Shown: in pieces, positions 42,998 to 52,119 of the stretch
Layout of the letters: the number at the start of each line of letters is the position of its first letter
Numbering within the stretch: position 1 is the stretch's first letter
Origin: Paenibacillus oryzisoli
Lineage (GTDB): Bacteria; Bacillota; Bacilli; Paenibacillales; NBRC-103111
Assembly (NCBI RefSeq): GCF_001653565.1
Contig: NZ_LYPB01000076.1
Coordinates: forward strand, 173,628-237,627
Direction: 5' to 3'
Length of the DNA: 64,000 bases
Notes under the pieces: model-generated
The model's input: only the letters and a program-made list of their open reading frames with translations
Database searches by the model: none
What the model was told of the DNA's origin: nothing
Position numbers and translations under genes: made by a program

Positions 42998-43924
42998 GTG
43001 GGAAATCAGGTGAACATTTCGCTCGCAGGCATCATGGGCTTTCCAGTAACACCATTCGATAGTCAAGAGCAAATCGATGAGAAAGCTTTACATGCCAATG
43101 TCCAGTTTTTAGTAGAAAATGGGTTGGATTCTGTATTCGTATGCGCAGGTTCAGGTGAATATCAGTCTTTGGATATCAAGGAATATGGGCAAGTCGTGTC
43201 TGTCGGTGTTGCAACAGTTGCGGGCCAAGTACCGGTATTAGCTGGAGCAGGAGGCAATATTCGAGAAGCAGTGGAGCGCATACAACTTGCAGAAAAGCTA
43301 GGTGCAGACGGTTTATTGCTGCTACCTCCATATTTGATCATCCCTGAGCAGGAGGGTTTGTTTAACTACTATCGAACACTTGCACAAAGTACAAGTTTAC
43401 CTGTTATTATTTATCAGCGTGATAACGCGATTTTTAACCTAAACACACTAGAAAAACTGGCAAACATACCTAACGTTATTGGTTTCAAGGATGGATTAGG
43501 CAATTTCGAGCTAAACATTGAATTCGTACAAACCATTGGTTCCAATTTACAATGGATGAATGGTATGCCACTGGCAGAATTAACGATGCCTGCCTACTCA
43601 GCACTAGGTTATCTATCATACTCATCCGCTATTTCCAATTATATTCCGCAGGTATCTAGAGCATTTTACACCAGTTTACTTGCTGGAGATCAGGCGATGG
43701 TCAGTTCCATCTACGAAGAAGTTATTCTGCCTATCCATCGGATTCGTCAATTGCGCAAAGGGTATGCGGTTTCTTTAATTAAAGCTGGTATGAACATTGT
43801 TGGATTGCCGGTTGGTCTGGAAGTTCGGACGCCGTTAGTTCAAGTAGAACGTGAGCATTATATACAGTTAGAGTCCATTATTAAACGAAGTCATGATCTG
43901 ATCGCGGTCAATAATAACGGTTAG
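42998..43924 (+). CDS. kdgD: KdgD-like dehydratase of the DHDPS/NAL family
   Basis: About 308 residues from GTG 42998, nine bases after AAAAGGGG. The DapA/NAL TIM-barrel signature is present: GIMGFPVTPFDSQ, VCAGSGEYQSL, LLLPPYLI, IIYQRDN with the catalytic tyrosine (Tyr139) and the Schiff-base lysine in IGFKDGLGN (Lys164). GSGEYQSL and the YQRDN variant fit 5-dehydro-4-deoxyglucarate dehydratase (EC 4.2.1.41), which decarboxylates and dehydrates to 2-oxoglutarate semialdehyde. A 2-keto-3-deoxypentonate dehydratase is a close alternative, since it makes the same product. First gene of a three-gene operon. Confidence 0.85.
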   Translation: MGNQVNISLAGIMGFPVTPFDSQEQIDEKALHANVQFLVENGLDSVFVCAGSGEYQSLDIKEYGQVVSVGVATVAGQVPVLAGAGGNIREAVERIQLAEKLGADGLLLLPPYLIIPEQEGLFNYYRTLAQSTSLPVIIYQRDNAIFNLNTLEKLANIPNVIGFKDGLGNFELNIEFVQTIGSNLQWMNGMPLAELTMPAYSALGYLSYSSAISNYIPQVSRAFYTSLLAGDQAMVSSIYEEVILPIHRIRQLRKGYAVSLIKAGMNIVGLPVGLEVRTPLVQVEREHYIQLESIIKRSHDLIAVNNNG

Positions 43925-43938
43925 GAGGAAATTAGCCC

Positions 43939-44940
43939 ATGATGAAAGTATCTATACAAGTTCCGACATGTGAATTATCCGATAGCGATCTGAGACAAAT
44001 GAGTCAGCTTGGCGTTGACTGCATCGATTTTACGCAGGGGGGTTCATTCCCAGGTGTCCGTGAGCAAGGTTTCCCGGATCTCGATAAACTTTTACAATTA
44101 AAACGCAGAATTCGTTCACACGGGATGGAAATCAATCGGGTCACACTGCCGGATATGTCGACCAGCTTTATGTTGGAGGAGCCAGGTTCAGAGATCCAAT
44201 TAGAGAACGTTAGCCATGCGATCAAAACCTTCGGTGAAGCCGGAATTACGCTTGTTCGCCAGCGCTTTGCTGGTGATGTCTTTCCTTATATGGCTGAGGA
44301 ATATACGGCTGTACATCGAGGAGGCGCGCTAGTACGCGGAGAGTCGCTGAAACGCAATCCGGACAAACAACCACCCACTGTAGAGCAATTGAACGCTTGG
44401 TGGAAGCGCTTTGACTTAGTTTTTGGTAAGCTGGTACCTCTTGCTGAAGAATATGACATGAAGCTAGCAGTCCATCCTTCGGATACGCCTTACCATAACA
44501 CGCCATTCGGTGGCCTTGGTTTGAATCGGGTCATCGACAGTTTCCCTAGCAGAAATGTAGGTTTAGTCTATTGTGTAGGCACGCGGGGAGAAGCAGGTGG
44601 TACGCCGCTTGTTCTTGATGAAATTTATCAGTATGGTCGCAAGGATAAAATTTTCCTGGTCCATTTCCGCAATGTGCGGGGTAGTCTGGCTACGGCTGGT
44701 GCGTTCGAAGAGGCGATGTTGGATGATGGACATATGAATATGGCAAAAATATTGCTTGAACTTCATAAAGTTGGCTATAACGGCTGCATAAATCCAGATC
44801 ATATCACATCGCTCGAAATGGATCGTGCACCGCATCGAAGCGCCGAAACCAAAATGAATTGGGTAGGCTGGGCGTATGCGATTGGTTATGTGAAAGCTTT
44901 GTTGGCGGCATTAACAGAGTTTAGAGGCGGGAGAGATTAA
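43939..44940 (+). CDS. Mannonate dehydratase (UxuA)-like protein
   Basis: 333 residues. It reads as a UxuA-type TIM-barrel dehydratase: SYNLGVDCID-like start, FGEAGITLVRQRFAGDVFP, LAVHPSDTPYHNTPFGG, LVYCVGTRGEAGG with a conserved cysteine, and VHFRNVRG with a conserved histidine. UxuA proteins remove water from D-mannonate to give 2-keto-3-deoxygluconate. It is somewhat shorter than the usual 350-400 residues. Flanked by a KdgD-like gene and a semialdehyde dehydrogenase gene, its product should enter that pathway, but a mannonate product would not be a KdgD substrate. See the findings. Confidence 0.8.
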   Translation: MMKVSIQVPTCELSDSDLRQMSQLGVDCIDFTQGGSFPGVREQGFPDLDKLLQLKRRIRSHGMEINRVTLPDMSTSFMLEEPGSEIQLENVSHAIKTFGEAGITLVRQRFAGDVFPYMAEEYTAVHRGGALVRGESLKRNPDKQPPTVEQLNAWWKRFDLVFGKLVPLAEEYDMKLAVHPSDTPYHNTPFGGLGLNRVIDSFPSRNVGLVYCVGTRGEAGGTPLVLDEIYQYGRKDKIFLVHFRNVRGSLATAGAFEEAMLDDGHMNMAKILLELHKVGYNGCINPDHITSLEMDRAPHRSAETKMNWVGWAYAIGYVKALLAALTEFRGGRD

Positions 44941-44941
44941 T

Positions 44942-46399
44942 ATGGGGGAAATAAAAACATATCTGAACTATATCAACGGAGTCTGGCTGTCGTCTTCCAG
45001 CGGTGTGGTTGAGGAAAGCATAAACCCTGCGAATCGGCATGAGATCGTGGGATATGTGCAGAATTCGACCCTTGCGGATGTGAATGAAGCTGTCGAGTCT
45101 GCGTTAGGGGCGAAACTAGCTTGGCGTAAAATGTCCGGTGCAGCGCGTGGCGAGTATTTGTACAAGGTTGCAAATAAACTAGAGCGCCGATTGGATGAGA
45201 TTGCAACCATGATGACGCTTGAAATGGGAAAAACATTCCCAGAGGCCAAAGGTGAAACCGCAAGAGGCATCGCGATTCTTCGCTATTATGCTGGCGAGGG
45301 CATGCGTAAGATTGGTGATGTGATTCCTTCGACGGACAGTGAAGCGTTGATGTTTACAACACGCGTTCCCTTAGGCGTGGTTGGTGTGATTACACCGTGG
45401 AATTTTCCAGTGGCTATTCCGATTTGGAAAATCGCTCCTGCTTTAATCTTCGGTAATACAATCGTATTCAAGCCAGCTCAGGAGACCGCAGTTACAGCGG
45501 CACTAGTTATGGAATGCTTCCAAGAAGCTGGAATTCCTGCAGGTGTTGTCAATATGGTGACGGGTCAAGGAGATGTGATTGGGCAAGCAATTGCAGATCA
45601 TCCCGACATCCACGGCATTACTTTTACAGGATCGGATCGGATAGGAAAAATAGTGGGTCAGCGGGCACTCGCGAAAGGTGCGAAGTATCAACTGGAAATG
45701 GGTGGTAAAAACCCGATTATCGTGGTCAACGATGCTGATCTAGATCTCGCGGTTGAGGCAACTGTGAGTGGCGGTTTGCGTTCGACAGGGCAGAAATGCA
45801 CAGCAACGAGTCGTGTGATCGTACAGAGCGGAGTTTATGATGCTTTTAAAGAAAAACTGCTTCAGCGCGTCAAAGAAATTCGAGTTGGCCCTGGTATGGA
45901 TGCAGCTACATGGATGGGACCTTGCGCTAGCGAGAAGCAATATCATACGGTATTATCCTATATTGCCAAAGGCATTGAAGAGGGCGGCACCTTGCTTTGT
46001 GGAGGCGGGAAAGTGGAAGATGAAGGTCTTGATGCAGGGTACTACATTGCGCCTACGGTTTTTGAAAATGTGACAAGCGCAATGACAATTGCTCAGGAAG
46101 AGATATTCGGACCTGTACTTGCCTTAATCCAAGTGGAATCTTTCGAGGAAGCCATCCGTATTGCGAACGATGTGAAATTCGGTCTTAGCGCGTCAATTTT
46201 CACGCGAGACTTCTCGAAAATGCTAGCGTTCATGAACGATATCGATGCAGGCCTTGTTCGCATCAATGCTGAAAGTGCTGGCGTGGAGCTGCAAGCCCCG
46301 TTCGGTGGCGTGAAAATGTCCAGCTCGGGTTCTCGGGAGCAAGGGCAGGCAGCTATTGAGTTCTACACGGATATCAAAACGGTGTTTATCAAATCTTGA
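44942..46399 (+). CDS. Aldehyde dehydrogenase, 2-oxoglutarate semialdehyde (2,5-dioxovalerate) type
   Basis: 485 residues, standard ALDH length. Catalytic residues are visible: Asn154 in TPWNFP, Glu252 in LEMGGKNP and Cys286 in GQKCTATS. The opening YLNYINGVWL and the SSGVVEESINPANRHEI segment resemble B. subtilis GucD-type enzymes, which oxidise the semialdehyde made by KdgD to 2-oxoglutarate. It starts two bases after the UxuA-like stop. A hairpin terminator follows at 46408. Confidence 0.9.
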   Translation: MGEIKTYLNYINGVWLSSSSGVVEESINPANRHEIVGYVQNSTLADVNEAVESALGAKLAWRKMSGAARGEYLYKVANKLERRLDEIATMMTLEMGKTFPEAKGETARGIAILRYYAGEGMRKIGDVIPSTDSEALMFTTRVPLGVVGVITPWNFPVAIPIWKIAPALIFGNTIVFKPAQETAVTAALVMECFQEAGIPAGVVNMVTGQGDVIGQAIADHPDIHGITFTGSDRIGKIVGQRALAKGAKYQLEMGGKNPIIVVNDADLDLAVEATVSGGLRSTGQKCTATSRVIVQSGVYDAFKEKLLQRVKEIRVGPGMDAATWMGPCASEKQYHTVLSYIAKGIEEGGTLLCGGGKVEDEGLDAGYYIAPTVFENVTSAMTIAQEEIFGPVLALIQVESFEEAIRIANDVKFGLSASIFTRDFSKMLAFMNDIDAGLVRINAESAGVELQAPFGGVKMSSSGSREQGQAAIEFYTDIKTVFIKS

Positions 46400-46407
46400 A
46401 ATATGAG

Positions 46408-46436
46408 AGCCAGTTGCTAACGCAGCTGGCTTTGTG
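46408..46436. terminator. Terminator between convergent genes
   Basis: AGCCAG-TTGC pairs with GCAG-CTGGCT around TAAC, followed by TTGTGCTTG. Confidence 0.65.
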
Positions 46437-46458
46437 CTTGTATCTTAACTTGACAGGC

Positions 46459-48117
46459 TTATTTATTTTTCAAGTACTTCTTCGCATAGGAATGAGGTGT
46501 TTCTCCAACTATGTCTTTGAACACTTTGAAAAAATAACTATAATTGTTGAAACCGATACGATGATACATTTCTTTAAACTTTTGGTTGCCATTCTCAATA
46601 TATTGCTTGCTGAGTTCTATTTTAAAATGATTAATGGATTCGGTGAAGCTCTTTCCGGTTTCCTCTTTAAATATGCGGCTTAGATAGGAGGGGGTGATCC
46701 CAATTGTGGCTGCTGCTTCCTCCAGAGTTATGCCCTGTAAATAATGCTCATGAACTAACTTCATGGCTTCTTCCACGTTTTTGGAATATTTCCCTTGGGT
46801 CTGCAACCGCTTGATGTCGTCAACGAGTCGATGGTAAAGCGCTTTGATCCAAATTTGGATTTCAGGCAAATGGCTGCTTTTAGGCAGGCTGCTGTCTGTC
46901 GTTACGGATATCCAGTGGACGTCTACACCCATTTTTTTGCCCACGCGGTGTGCAAGATTGATCATTTCTTCGATTAGAAAGGTAAGTTGAGGAAACCCGC
47001 TGGAACGAGCTATGAAAGTAATAAACACTTCATCGATAATGGCATCGATTTGGGAGGTGTTGCAAACGAGAATGGAAGCAAGCAGCTCTTTCTCTTGACG
47101 GATGGTAAGTGCCATCATGGGAGTGGAGCCTGTAGGAGAAGCAACTGCAAAACCCGTTCCACCGCCTCCCGTAGCAGCAGCTCGAACAGATGGTTCAGAC
47201 TGTAAATGCGTGAGCTTGCGATCCATTGCATCGCATGCATGCCGATAATAGCTGGGCAGCTTGTCGATCTGATGGCAGACTGGACTATGTCCGAAGGCAA
47301 CAGAAACTGTATAAATCATCTGCAGGGTTTGACTTACCTTGTCAGCGAAAGTTTGTACGGATTGAAGGATTGGCGTTTCGCTGCGGTATTCTGGATATGA
47401 TAAAATAAAGAGGAGCGAGCCATGCCCCGTATAAGCAACACAGCCTTTATGGACATCGCCGATCAGCTGTCGGCAAAGCTCAATTATGGAACGGATGAAC
47501 ATACTCCGGTCCTCACCTATATGCTTTTCGGCCAACACAACGTTATGCAGCATTTGCATGACGAGGACAACTGTATTCCTCGCATAAGGCTTAAGAATCG
47601 CAACAGCAGTTTCTTCAAGTAAAGCAGAACCCTCAGTTTGAGCTAGCTGTTGGATTACTGACTCCAAATCACCATTAGACGTTTTCCCTTTTTCCAATTT
47701 CCCTGCAGCGTCAAGCATATTTTCCGTATCTAGGTTTTTCCCGAGCTTATTCAAAGCACGTTCCAGTACATCCAGTAAGCTTTCTGGATTCAGCCGATGC
47801 TTTAATAAATAGTCGACAGCTCCACTGTTCAGGGTGTCACGTACATAGTCGAAATTATCGAAATTGCTTAAAATGATTGTACTTACGTCTTTGTTATGCT
47901 CGCTAACATATCGGCATAAAGCAACACCGTCCATTAACGGCATATTGATGTCGATTAGCACAATATGCGGTTGTAATTCCTGAATCAATTTCAGGGCTTT
48001 TAGTCCATCTTCGGCCTCCCCGCAAAGCACATACCCATATTCTTCCCAATCGATCATGGCACACAGTTGGTTTCTAGCCAGCAGCTCGTCATCGACAATC
48101 ATGACCCGAGTATACAT
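46459..48117 (-). CDS. YesN-type response regulator with AraC DNA-binding domain
   Basis: About 552 residues. Receiver domain with VDDE and the phospho-acceptor Asp56 in IVLIDINMPLMDG. A long helical middle follows, and the C-terminal AraC motifs are IGITPSYLSRIFKEETGKSF and GFNNYSYFFKVFKDIVGETPH. ATG 48117 is eight bases after AAAAGGGG. It is encoded 33 bp after its kinase. The pair is divergent from the permease operon at 50146, its likely target. Confidence 0.92.
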   Translation of the reverse strand: MYTRVMIVDDELLARNQLCAMIDWEEYGYVLCGEAEDGLKALKLIQELQPHIVLIDINMPLMDGVALCRYVSEHNKDVSTIILSNFDNFDYVRDTLNSGAVDYLLKHRLNPESLLDVLERALNKLGKNLDTENMLDAAGKLEKGKTSNGDLESVIQQLAQTEGSALLEETAVAILKPYARNTVVLVMQMLHNVVLAEKHIGEDRSMFIRSIIELCRQLIGDVHKGCVAYTGHGSLLFILSYPEYRSETPILQSVQTFADKVSQTLQMIYTVSVAFGHSPVCHQIDKLPSYYRHACDAMDRKLTHLQSEPSVRAAATGGGGTGFAVASPTGSTPMMALTIRQEKELLASILVCNTSQIDAIIDEVFITFIARSSGFPQLTFLIEEMINLAHRVGKKMGVDVHWISVTTDSSLPKSSHLPEIQIWIKALYHRLVDDIKRLQTQGKYSKNVEEAMKLVHEHYLQGITLEEAAATIGITPSYLSRIFKEETGKSFTESINHFKIELSKQYIENGNQKFKEMYHRIGFNNYSYFFKVFKDIVGETPHSYAKKYLKNK

Positions 48118-48150
48118 GAGCAACACCCCTTTTTTAATAGTTATTGCGGT

Positions 48151-49953
48151 CTATGCCTTACTTCTTTTTCTCATTTCAGGTATCGTAAATTCCACTGTTG
48201 TATACATGCCCACCTCACTCAGGATAGCGATACCGTATTCATTGCCAAAGGTTCTGCGGATGCGTTCGTTAACGTTTTTCATCCCAATGCCGTTGAAGCT
48301 TTCGTCATGCTCGGATGACTCCAACACCCGTTCGATTTGTTCTGGTGTCATACCGATGCCATTGTCCGTCACCTCGAACTTTACTCGATTGAGCTCGCTG
48401 TAGATGCGGACGGTAATGAACAAATTCTTGTCAGACTGGCCAATGGCGTGAATCATCGCATTTTCAAGGATCGGCTGCAGCACGAGCTTCAGAGTCTGAC
48501 AGTCAAGAATATCATCCTCCGCCTGCAGCATGACCGTAATACGATCCAGATACTTGTATTTTTGAATATGAATATAGCTTTTTAGATAATCCAATTCTTC
48601 ACGAATTGTAATAATTTCCCTGGTGTGGCCCAATGTCATCCGTAGTAATTCTATAAAGGAACCTAGCAATTCTTCGACATTTTTCACGTTCTGCATGCGT
48701 GCCAAATTTTTAATTGTACCTAAAGTGTTATAGATGAAATGCGGCCTGATCTGGGCTTGCAAAGCAAACAGCTCCGCTTCTCGTTTTCCTTGCTCCTGAA
48801 TTTTTATTTCTTTCATCAGCGTCGTAATGTTGTTCATCATCAGGTTAAAGCCTTCGCTCAAGTCGCCGATCTCATCCTTAGAGACTACATGAGGACGTGC
48901 ATGAAGATTTCCCTCCTGTACCTTCTTCATTGTAAAGCTGAAATGCTTAATATTCTTCGTTATCTGGCGAGAAAGCGCAATAGAAACAAGCAACACAACA
49001 AAGAATACGAGTGCTACGATTTGCCCGATTTGGCTGCGAATTCTTGAGGCATCCTTTAACAGTGCTTTATATGGGATTAAGCCAAGCGTCAGCCAACCGG
49101 TTATGTTGGAATGATAACGTACCGCTAAATATTTATGATCGTTAAGATCAAAGACTGAACTAGAAAGAGAGGTTAGGGGCTCAACCGATGTATAGAAGGG
49201 TGACAGTGGACTGTTCTGCATGTTGGATTGTACTTGTTCGTGCTCCGGTTGAAATATGAAATTCCCTAATGGATCAGCCACATATAACAAACTGCCTTCA
49301 ACGGGATTGATCGCAAACATTTGCTCAATTGTGTCTTTATCAAAATCAATGATGACGACTCCCACAGGGCGATTATTCTGGCGAATGATTCGAGTAAAGG
49401 ATACGCTTCCGACTGCAGGTGCATCAATCAGAATTTGTTTGTCTTTGGAAGTGGATGCGCTTTCAAACCAAGGCTGGTCTAGAATAGAATTGAAGATTAA
49501 CGAACCGCCAGTATTGAATATTTTCCCATTCAAACCAATGATGGCAATACGCGAGATGGATGCCTTATAAGCGATTAAGGATAAGAGGAAATTCTCTGAA
49601 TCCTGCTTCTCGCGGAAGCCTTCCAATGAAACAGGATCGTTAGAGCTCGTAATCGCGTCGATGACATTAGTTTTGTTCGTCACGATTACCGTACTGATTT
49701 TCTGGATGTCCTCAAAAATCAATTCGAAGTTATCATTCGCATGCTTGACCGAATCAGATACATAATTAATCGCATTTTTTTCAATGGTACGAGAGAAATT
49801 AAGGTAGGTAGTTACAGAAATAGCTGCAATCGAGAGCAGGACGATGATGCTGAAGGTAACGAATATTTTTGCTTGAATACTGGCGGAATAATGGAACAGA
49901 CTCCTAATGAACTTGATGAACTCGGTTAAATTAGATCTAGTCTGCTTACTCAT
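48151..49953 (-). CDS. YesM-type sensor histidine kinase
   Basis: 600 residues. Membrane helix about 27-50, an extracytoplasmic sensor region (about 51-305) with a PAS/Cache-like pattern, second helix about 310-328, HAMP (ITKNIKHFSFTMKKVQEGNL), then the histidine in QIRPHFIYNTLGTIK (His405), N-box ENAMIHAIGQ and FNGIGMKNVNERIRRTFG. The usual QINPHF is QIRPHF here. ATG 49953 follows AAGGCGGTG. It sits divergently 192 bp from the permease operon. Confidence 0.9.
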   Translation of the reverse strand: MSKQTRSNLTEFIKFIRSLFHYSASIQAKIFVTFSIIVLLSIAAISVTTYLNFSRTIEKNAINYVSDSVKHANDNFELIFEDIQKISTVIVTNKTNVIDAITSSNDPVSLEGFREKQDSENFLLSLIAYKASISRIAIIGLNGKIFNTGGSLIFNSILDQPWFESASTSKDKQILIDAPAVGSVSFTRIIRQNNRPVGVVIIDFDKDTIEQMFAINPVEGSLLYVADPLGNFIFQPEHEQVQSNMQNSPLSPFYTSVEPLTSLSSSVFDLNDHKYLAVRYHSNITGWLTLGLIPYKALLKDASRIRSQIGQIVALVFFVVLLVSIALSRQITKNIKHFSFTMKKVQEGNLHARPHVVSKDEIGDLSEGFNLMMNNITTLMKEIKIQEQGKREAELFALQAQIRPHFIYNTLGTIKNLARMQNVKNVEELLGSFIELLRMTLGHTREIITIREELDYLKSYIHIQKYKYLDRITVMLQAEDDILDCQTLKLVLQPILENAMIHAIGQSDKNLFITVRIYSELNRVKFEVTDNGIGMTPEQIERVLESSEHDESFNGIGMKNVNERIRRTFGNEYGIAILSEVGMYTTVEFTIPEMRKRSKA

Positions 49954-50096
49954 GAGGGCAGCACCGCCTTAGGGAATTACTTGTATTCTAATGAATATCA
50001 GAGTAATCGTCAACGAATGGATTGGATCTAATATGGAGTGATAATTTTTGATGTTTTATCGTAGAAATTTAGCATTTTACCCTTTAGAACCCACGA

Positions 50097-50123
50097 TATA
50101 ATCAAATCAATGAAAGCGTTTTA
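50097..50123 (+). promoter_or_regulatory. -10 box and cre-like site of the LplB/YtcP operon
   Basis: TATAAT (50097-50102) is followed by ATGAAAGCGTTTTAT (50109-50123), which fits the catabolite-response consensus WTGNAANCGNWNNCW except for one base (A instead of C). At this place CcpA would block transcription just downstream of the start. The -35 box is weak. Confidence 0.4.
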
Positions 50124-50145
50124 TAACAGAAGAGGAGACGACGAG

Positions 50146-51045
50146 ATGAAGTGGAAAGCGTTAACAAAAAATTATGAATTATATATCTTGCTATTACCCG
50201 CTTTATTGTATTTTGCGGTATTTCATTATTGGCCGATGTACGGTGTGCAGATTGCTTTTAAGAACTATGTAACTACCCAAGGGATTTGGGGAAGTTCATG
50301 GGTAGGACTTAAACATTTTAGTGAATTCGTTAATTCTTATTTATTTTGGCAGTTATTCAGAAATACGATCGAAATTACCGTGTATTCGTTGGTCATTGGT
50401 TTTCCAGTACCTATCATATTGGCACTTATGATGAACGAGTTGAGAAGTGCGCGTTTTAAAAAGGCGGTGCAAACCATTACATATGCACCTCATTTCATCT
50501 CTACGATCGTGCTTGTATCCATGTTAACTTTTTTTCTTTCACCGCAGACCGGTTTAATTAATAAGGTAATTTATTTTTTTGGAGGCAGTCCGATCCCCTT
50601 CCTTACTTCTCCGGAGTGGTTCAAAACGATTTATGTATTCTCCGGGGTTTGGCAAACTGCTGGATGGAGCTCCATTATCTATATGGCAGCATTAGCGACA
50701 ATTGATCCGCAAATCAATGAAGCCGCTGTTATAGATGGCGCTTCTCGTATGCAACGAATTTGGTACATTAATATCCCGGGAATTTTCCCGACGATTGTCA
50801 TTCTGCTTATCCTTAGTGTTGGTAATTTAATGTCAGTCGGATTCGAAAAGATATATTTGATGCAGAATCCGCTCAACATGGAGTCATCCGACATTATTAC
50901 TACTTATGTCTATCGAAGAGGGATTCAACAATCCCAGTATAGCTTCGCTTCAGCAGTCGGATTATTTAATTCCATAATCAATTTCATTCTCCTAGTTATG
51001 GTTAATAGAATAGCCAAAGGCCTGAAACAAAGCAGCCTTTGGTAA
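50146..51045 (+). CDS. lplB: ABC transporter permease, LplB type
   Basis: About 299 residues with six membrane helices and the EAA loop NEAAVIDGASRMQRIWYINIP. The opening YELYILLLPALLYFAVFHYWPMYGVQIAFKNY is diagnostic of LplB permeases. ATG 50146 follows GAGGAG; an upstream ATG at 50110 overlaps the cre-like site and lacks a site. First gene of the permease-permease-binding protein operon. Confidence 0.92.
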   Translation: MKWKALTKNYELYILLLPALLYFAVFHYWPMYGVQIAFKNYVTTQGIWGSSWVGLKHFSEFVNSYLFWQLFRNTIEITVYSLVIGFPVPIILALMMNELRSARFKKAVQTITYAPHFISTIVLVSMLTFFLSPQTGLINKVIYFFGGSPIPFLTSPEWFKTIYVFSGVWQTAGWSSIIYMAALATIDPQINEAAVIDGASRMQRIWYINIPGIFPTIVILLILSVGNLMSVGFEKIYLMQNPLNMESSDIITTYVYRRGIQQSQYSFASAVGLFNSIINFILLVMVNRIAKGLKQSSLW

Positions 51046-51096
51046 AGTGGCCCCTTGAATGAAACTTCTAAAATAGATGATGCGAGGAGTGGGAAC

Positions 51097-51990
51097 GTGT
51101 TCTACGAAACGAGAAAAGATAAATTGTTCAACAAAGTCAATAACCTATTGTTGCTGCTAATAACGGCATGCGTGTTATATCCAATCATTTTCATTATGTC
51201 AGCGTCAGTCAGCGATCCAATTAGGGTTAGTCTTGGGGAAGTTTGGCTATGGCCAAAAGGACTGACCTTTGAAGGCTATCAACGAATCTTTGAATTTAAC
51301 CCCCTATGGGTTGGATACCGCAATACGATTTTTTATACGGTTATCGGTACCGTAATTAATCTGTTCATTACGCTAACTTGTGCTTACTCATTGTCTAGAA
51401 AAGATTTGGTGGGCAGGAATTTTATTACACTGTTATTGGTGTTTACGATGTTTTTCCATGGCGGGCTCATTCCAACATTTCTAGTCGTTAAGAAGCTTGG
51501 CCTAGTAAACACGTACTGGGCGCTTCTGTTGCCGAGTGCGGCATTTACGTGGAACATTATCATCACGCGCACCTTTTTTCAGACAAGCATTCCTATTGAA
51601 CTTCAGGAATCCGCTCATATGGACGGCTGTTCGAATACACGCTTGTTTTTGAGTATCGTGCTGCCTCTATCGAAGCCAATTATTGCAGTGATGGCTTTAT
51701 TCTATGGTGTGTCTCATTGGAATTCATTTTTTGATGCTTTAATCTATTTGTCAGATAGGGATCTTTACCCCCTTCAGCTCATCCTGCGAGAAATTCTGGT
51801 ACTTAATCAAGTTAACGACATGCTTAATATGACCACTGATCAAATGGAAAGTCAGATGAAACAGATGTACATGGCGGAGATTATGAAATACGGTCTGGTG
51901 ATTGTCTCCTCGCTTCCGCTGCTGATTGTCTATCCATTCCTGCAGAAATATTTCATGAAGGGATTCTTAGTTGGCGCAATCAAAGGGTAG
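51097..51990 (+). CDS. ABC transporter permease, YtcP/LplC type
   Basis: About 297 residues from GTG 51097, seven bases after GAGGAG. Six membrane helices; opening DKLFNKVNNLLLLLITACVLYPIIF and SDPIRVSLGEVWLWPKGLTF are typical of YtcP permeases. The EAA loop is ESAHMDGCSNTRLFLSIVLP, with Ser in place of the usual first alanine. It pairs with the LplB-type protein. Confidence 0.92.
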   Translation: MFYETRKDKLFNKVNNLLLLLITACVLYPIIFIMSASVSDPIRVSLGEVWLWPKGLTFEGYQRIFEFNPLWVGYRNTIFYTVIGTVINLFITLTCAYSLSRKDLVGRNFITLLLVFTMFFHGGLIPTFLVVKKLGLVNTYWALLLPSAAFTWNIIITRTFFQTSIPIELQESAHMDGCSNTRLFLSIVLPLSKPIIAVMALFYGVSHWNSFFDALIYLSDRDLYPLQLILREILVLNQVNDMLNMTTDQMESQMKQMYMAEIMKYGLVIVSSLPLLIVYPFLQKYFMKGFLVGAIKG

Positions 51991-52119
51991 TTGCAAACTG
52001 TACCTGGCTGGTGGAGAATGAAGGGAAGTGATCGTCTATGTAAAAAAACTAAAAGTATGGAATAAAAGCAGGGGGAAGTTTGACAGGTATATACTAAATC
52101 AAATGGAGCGTGGACGAAA

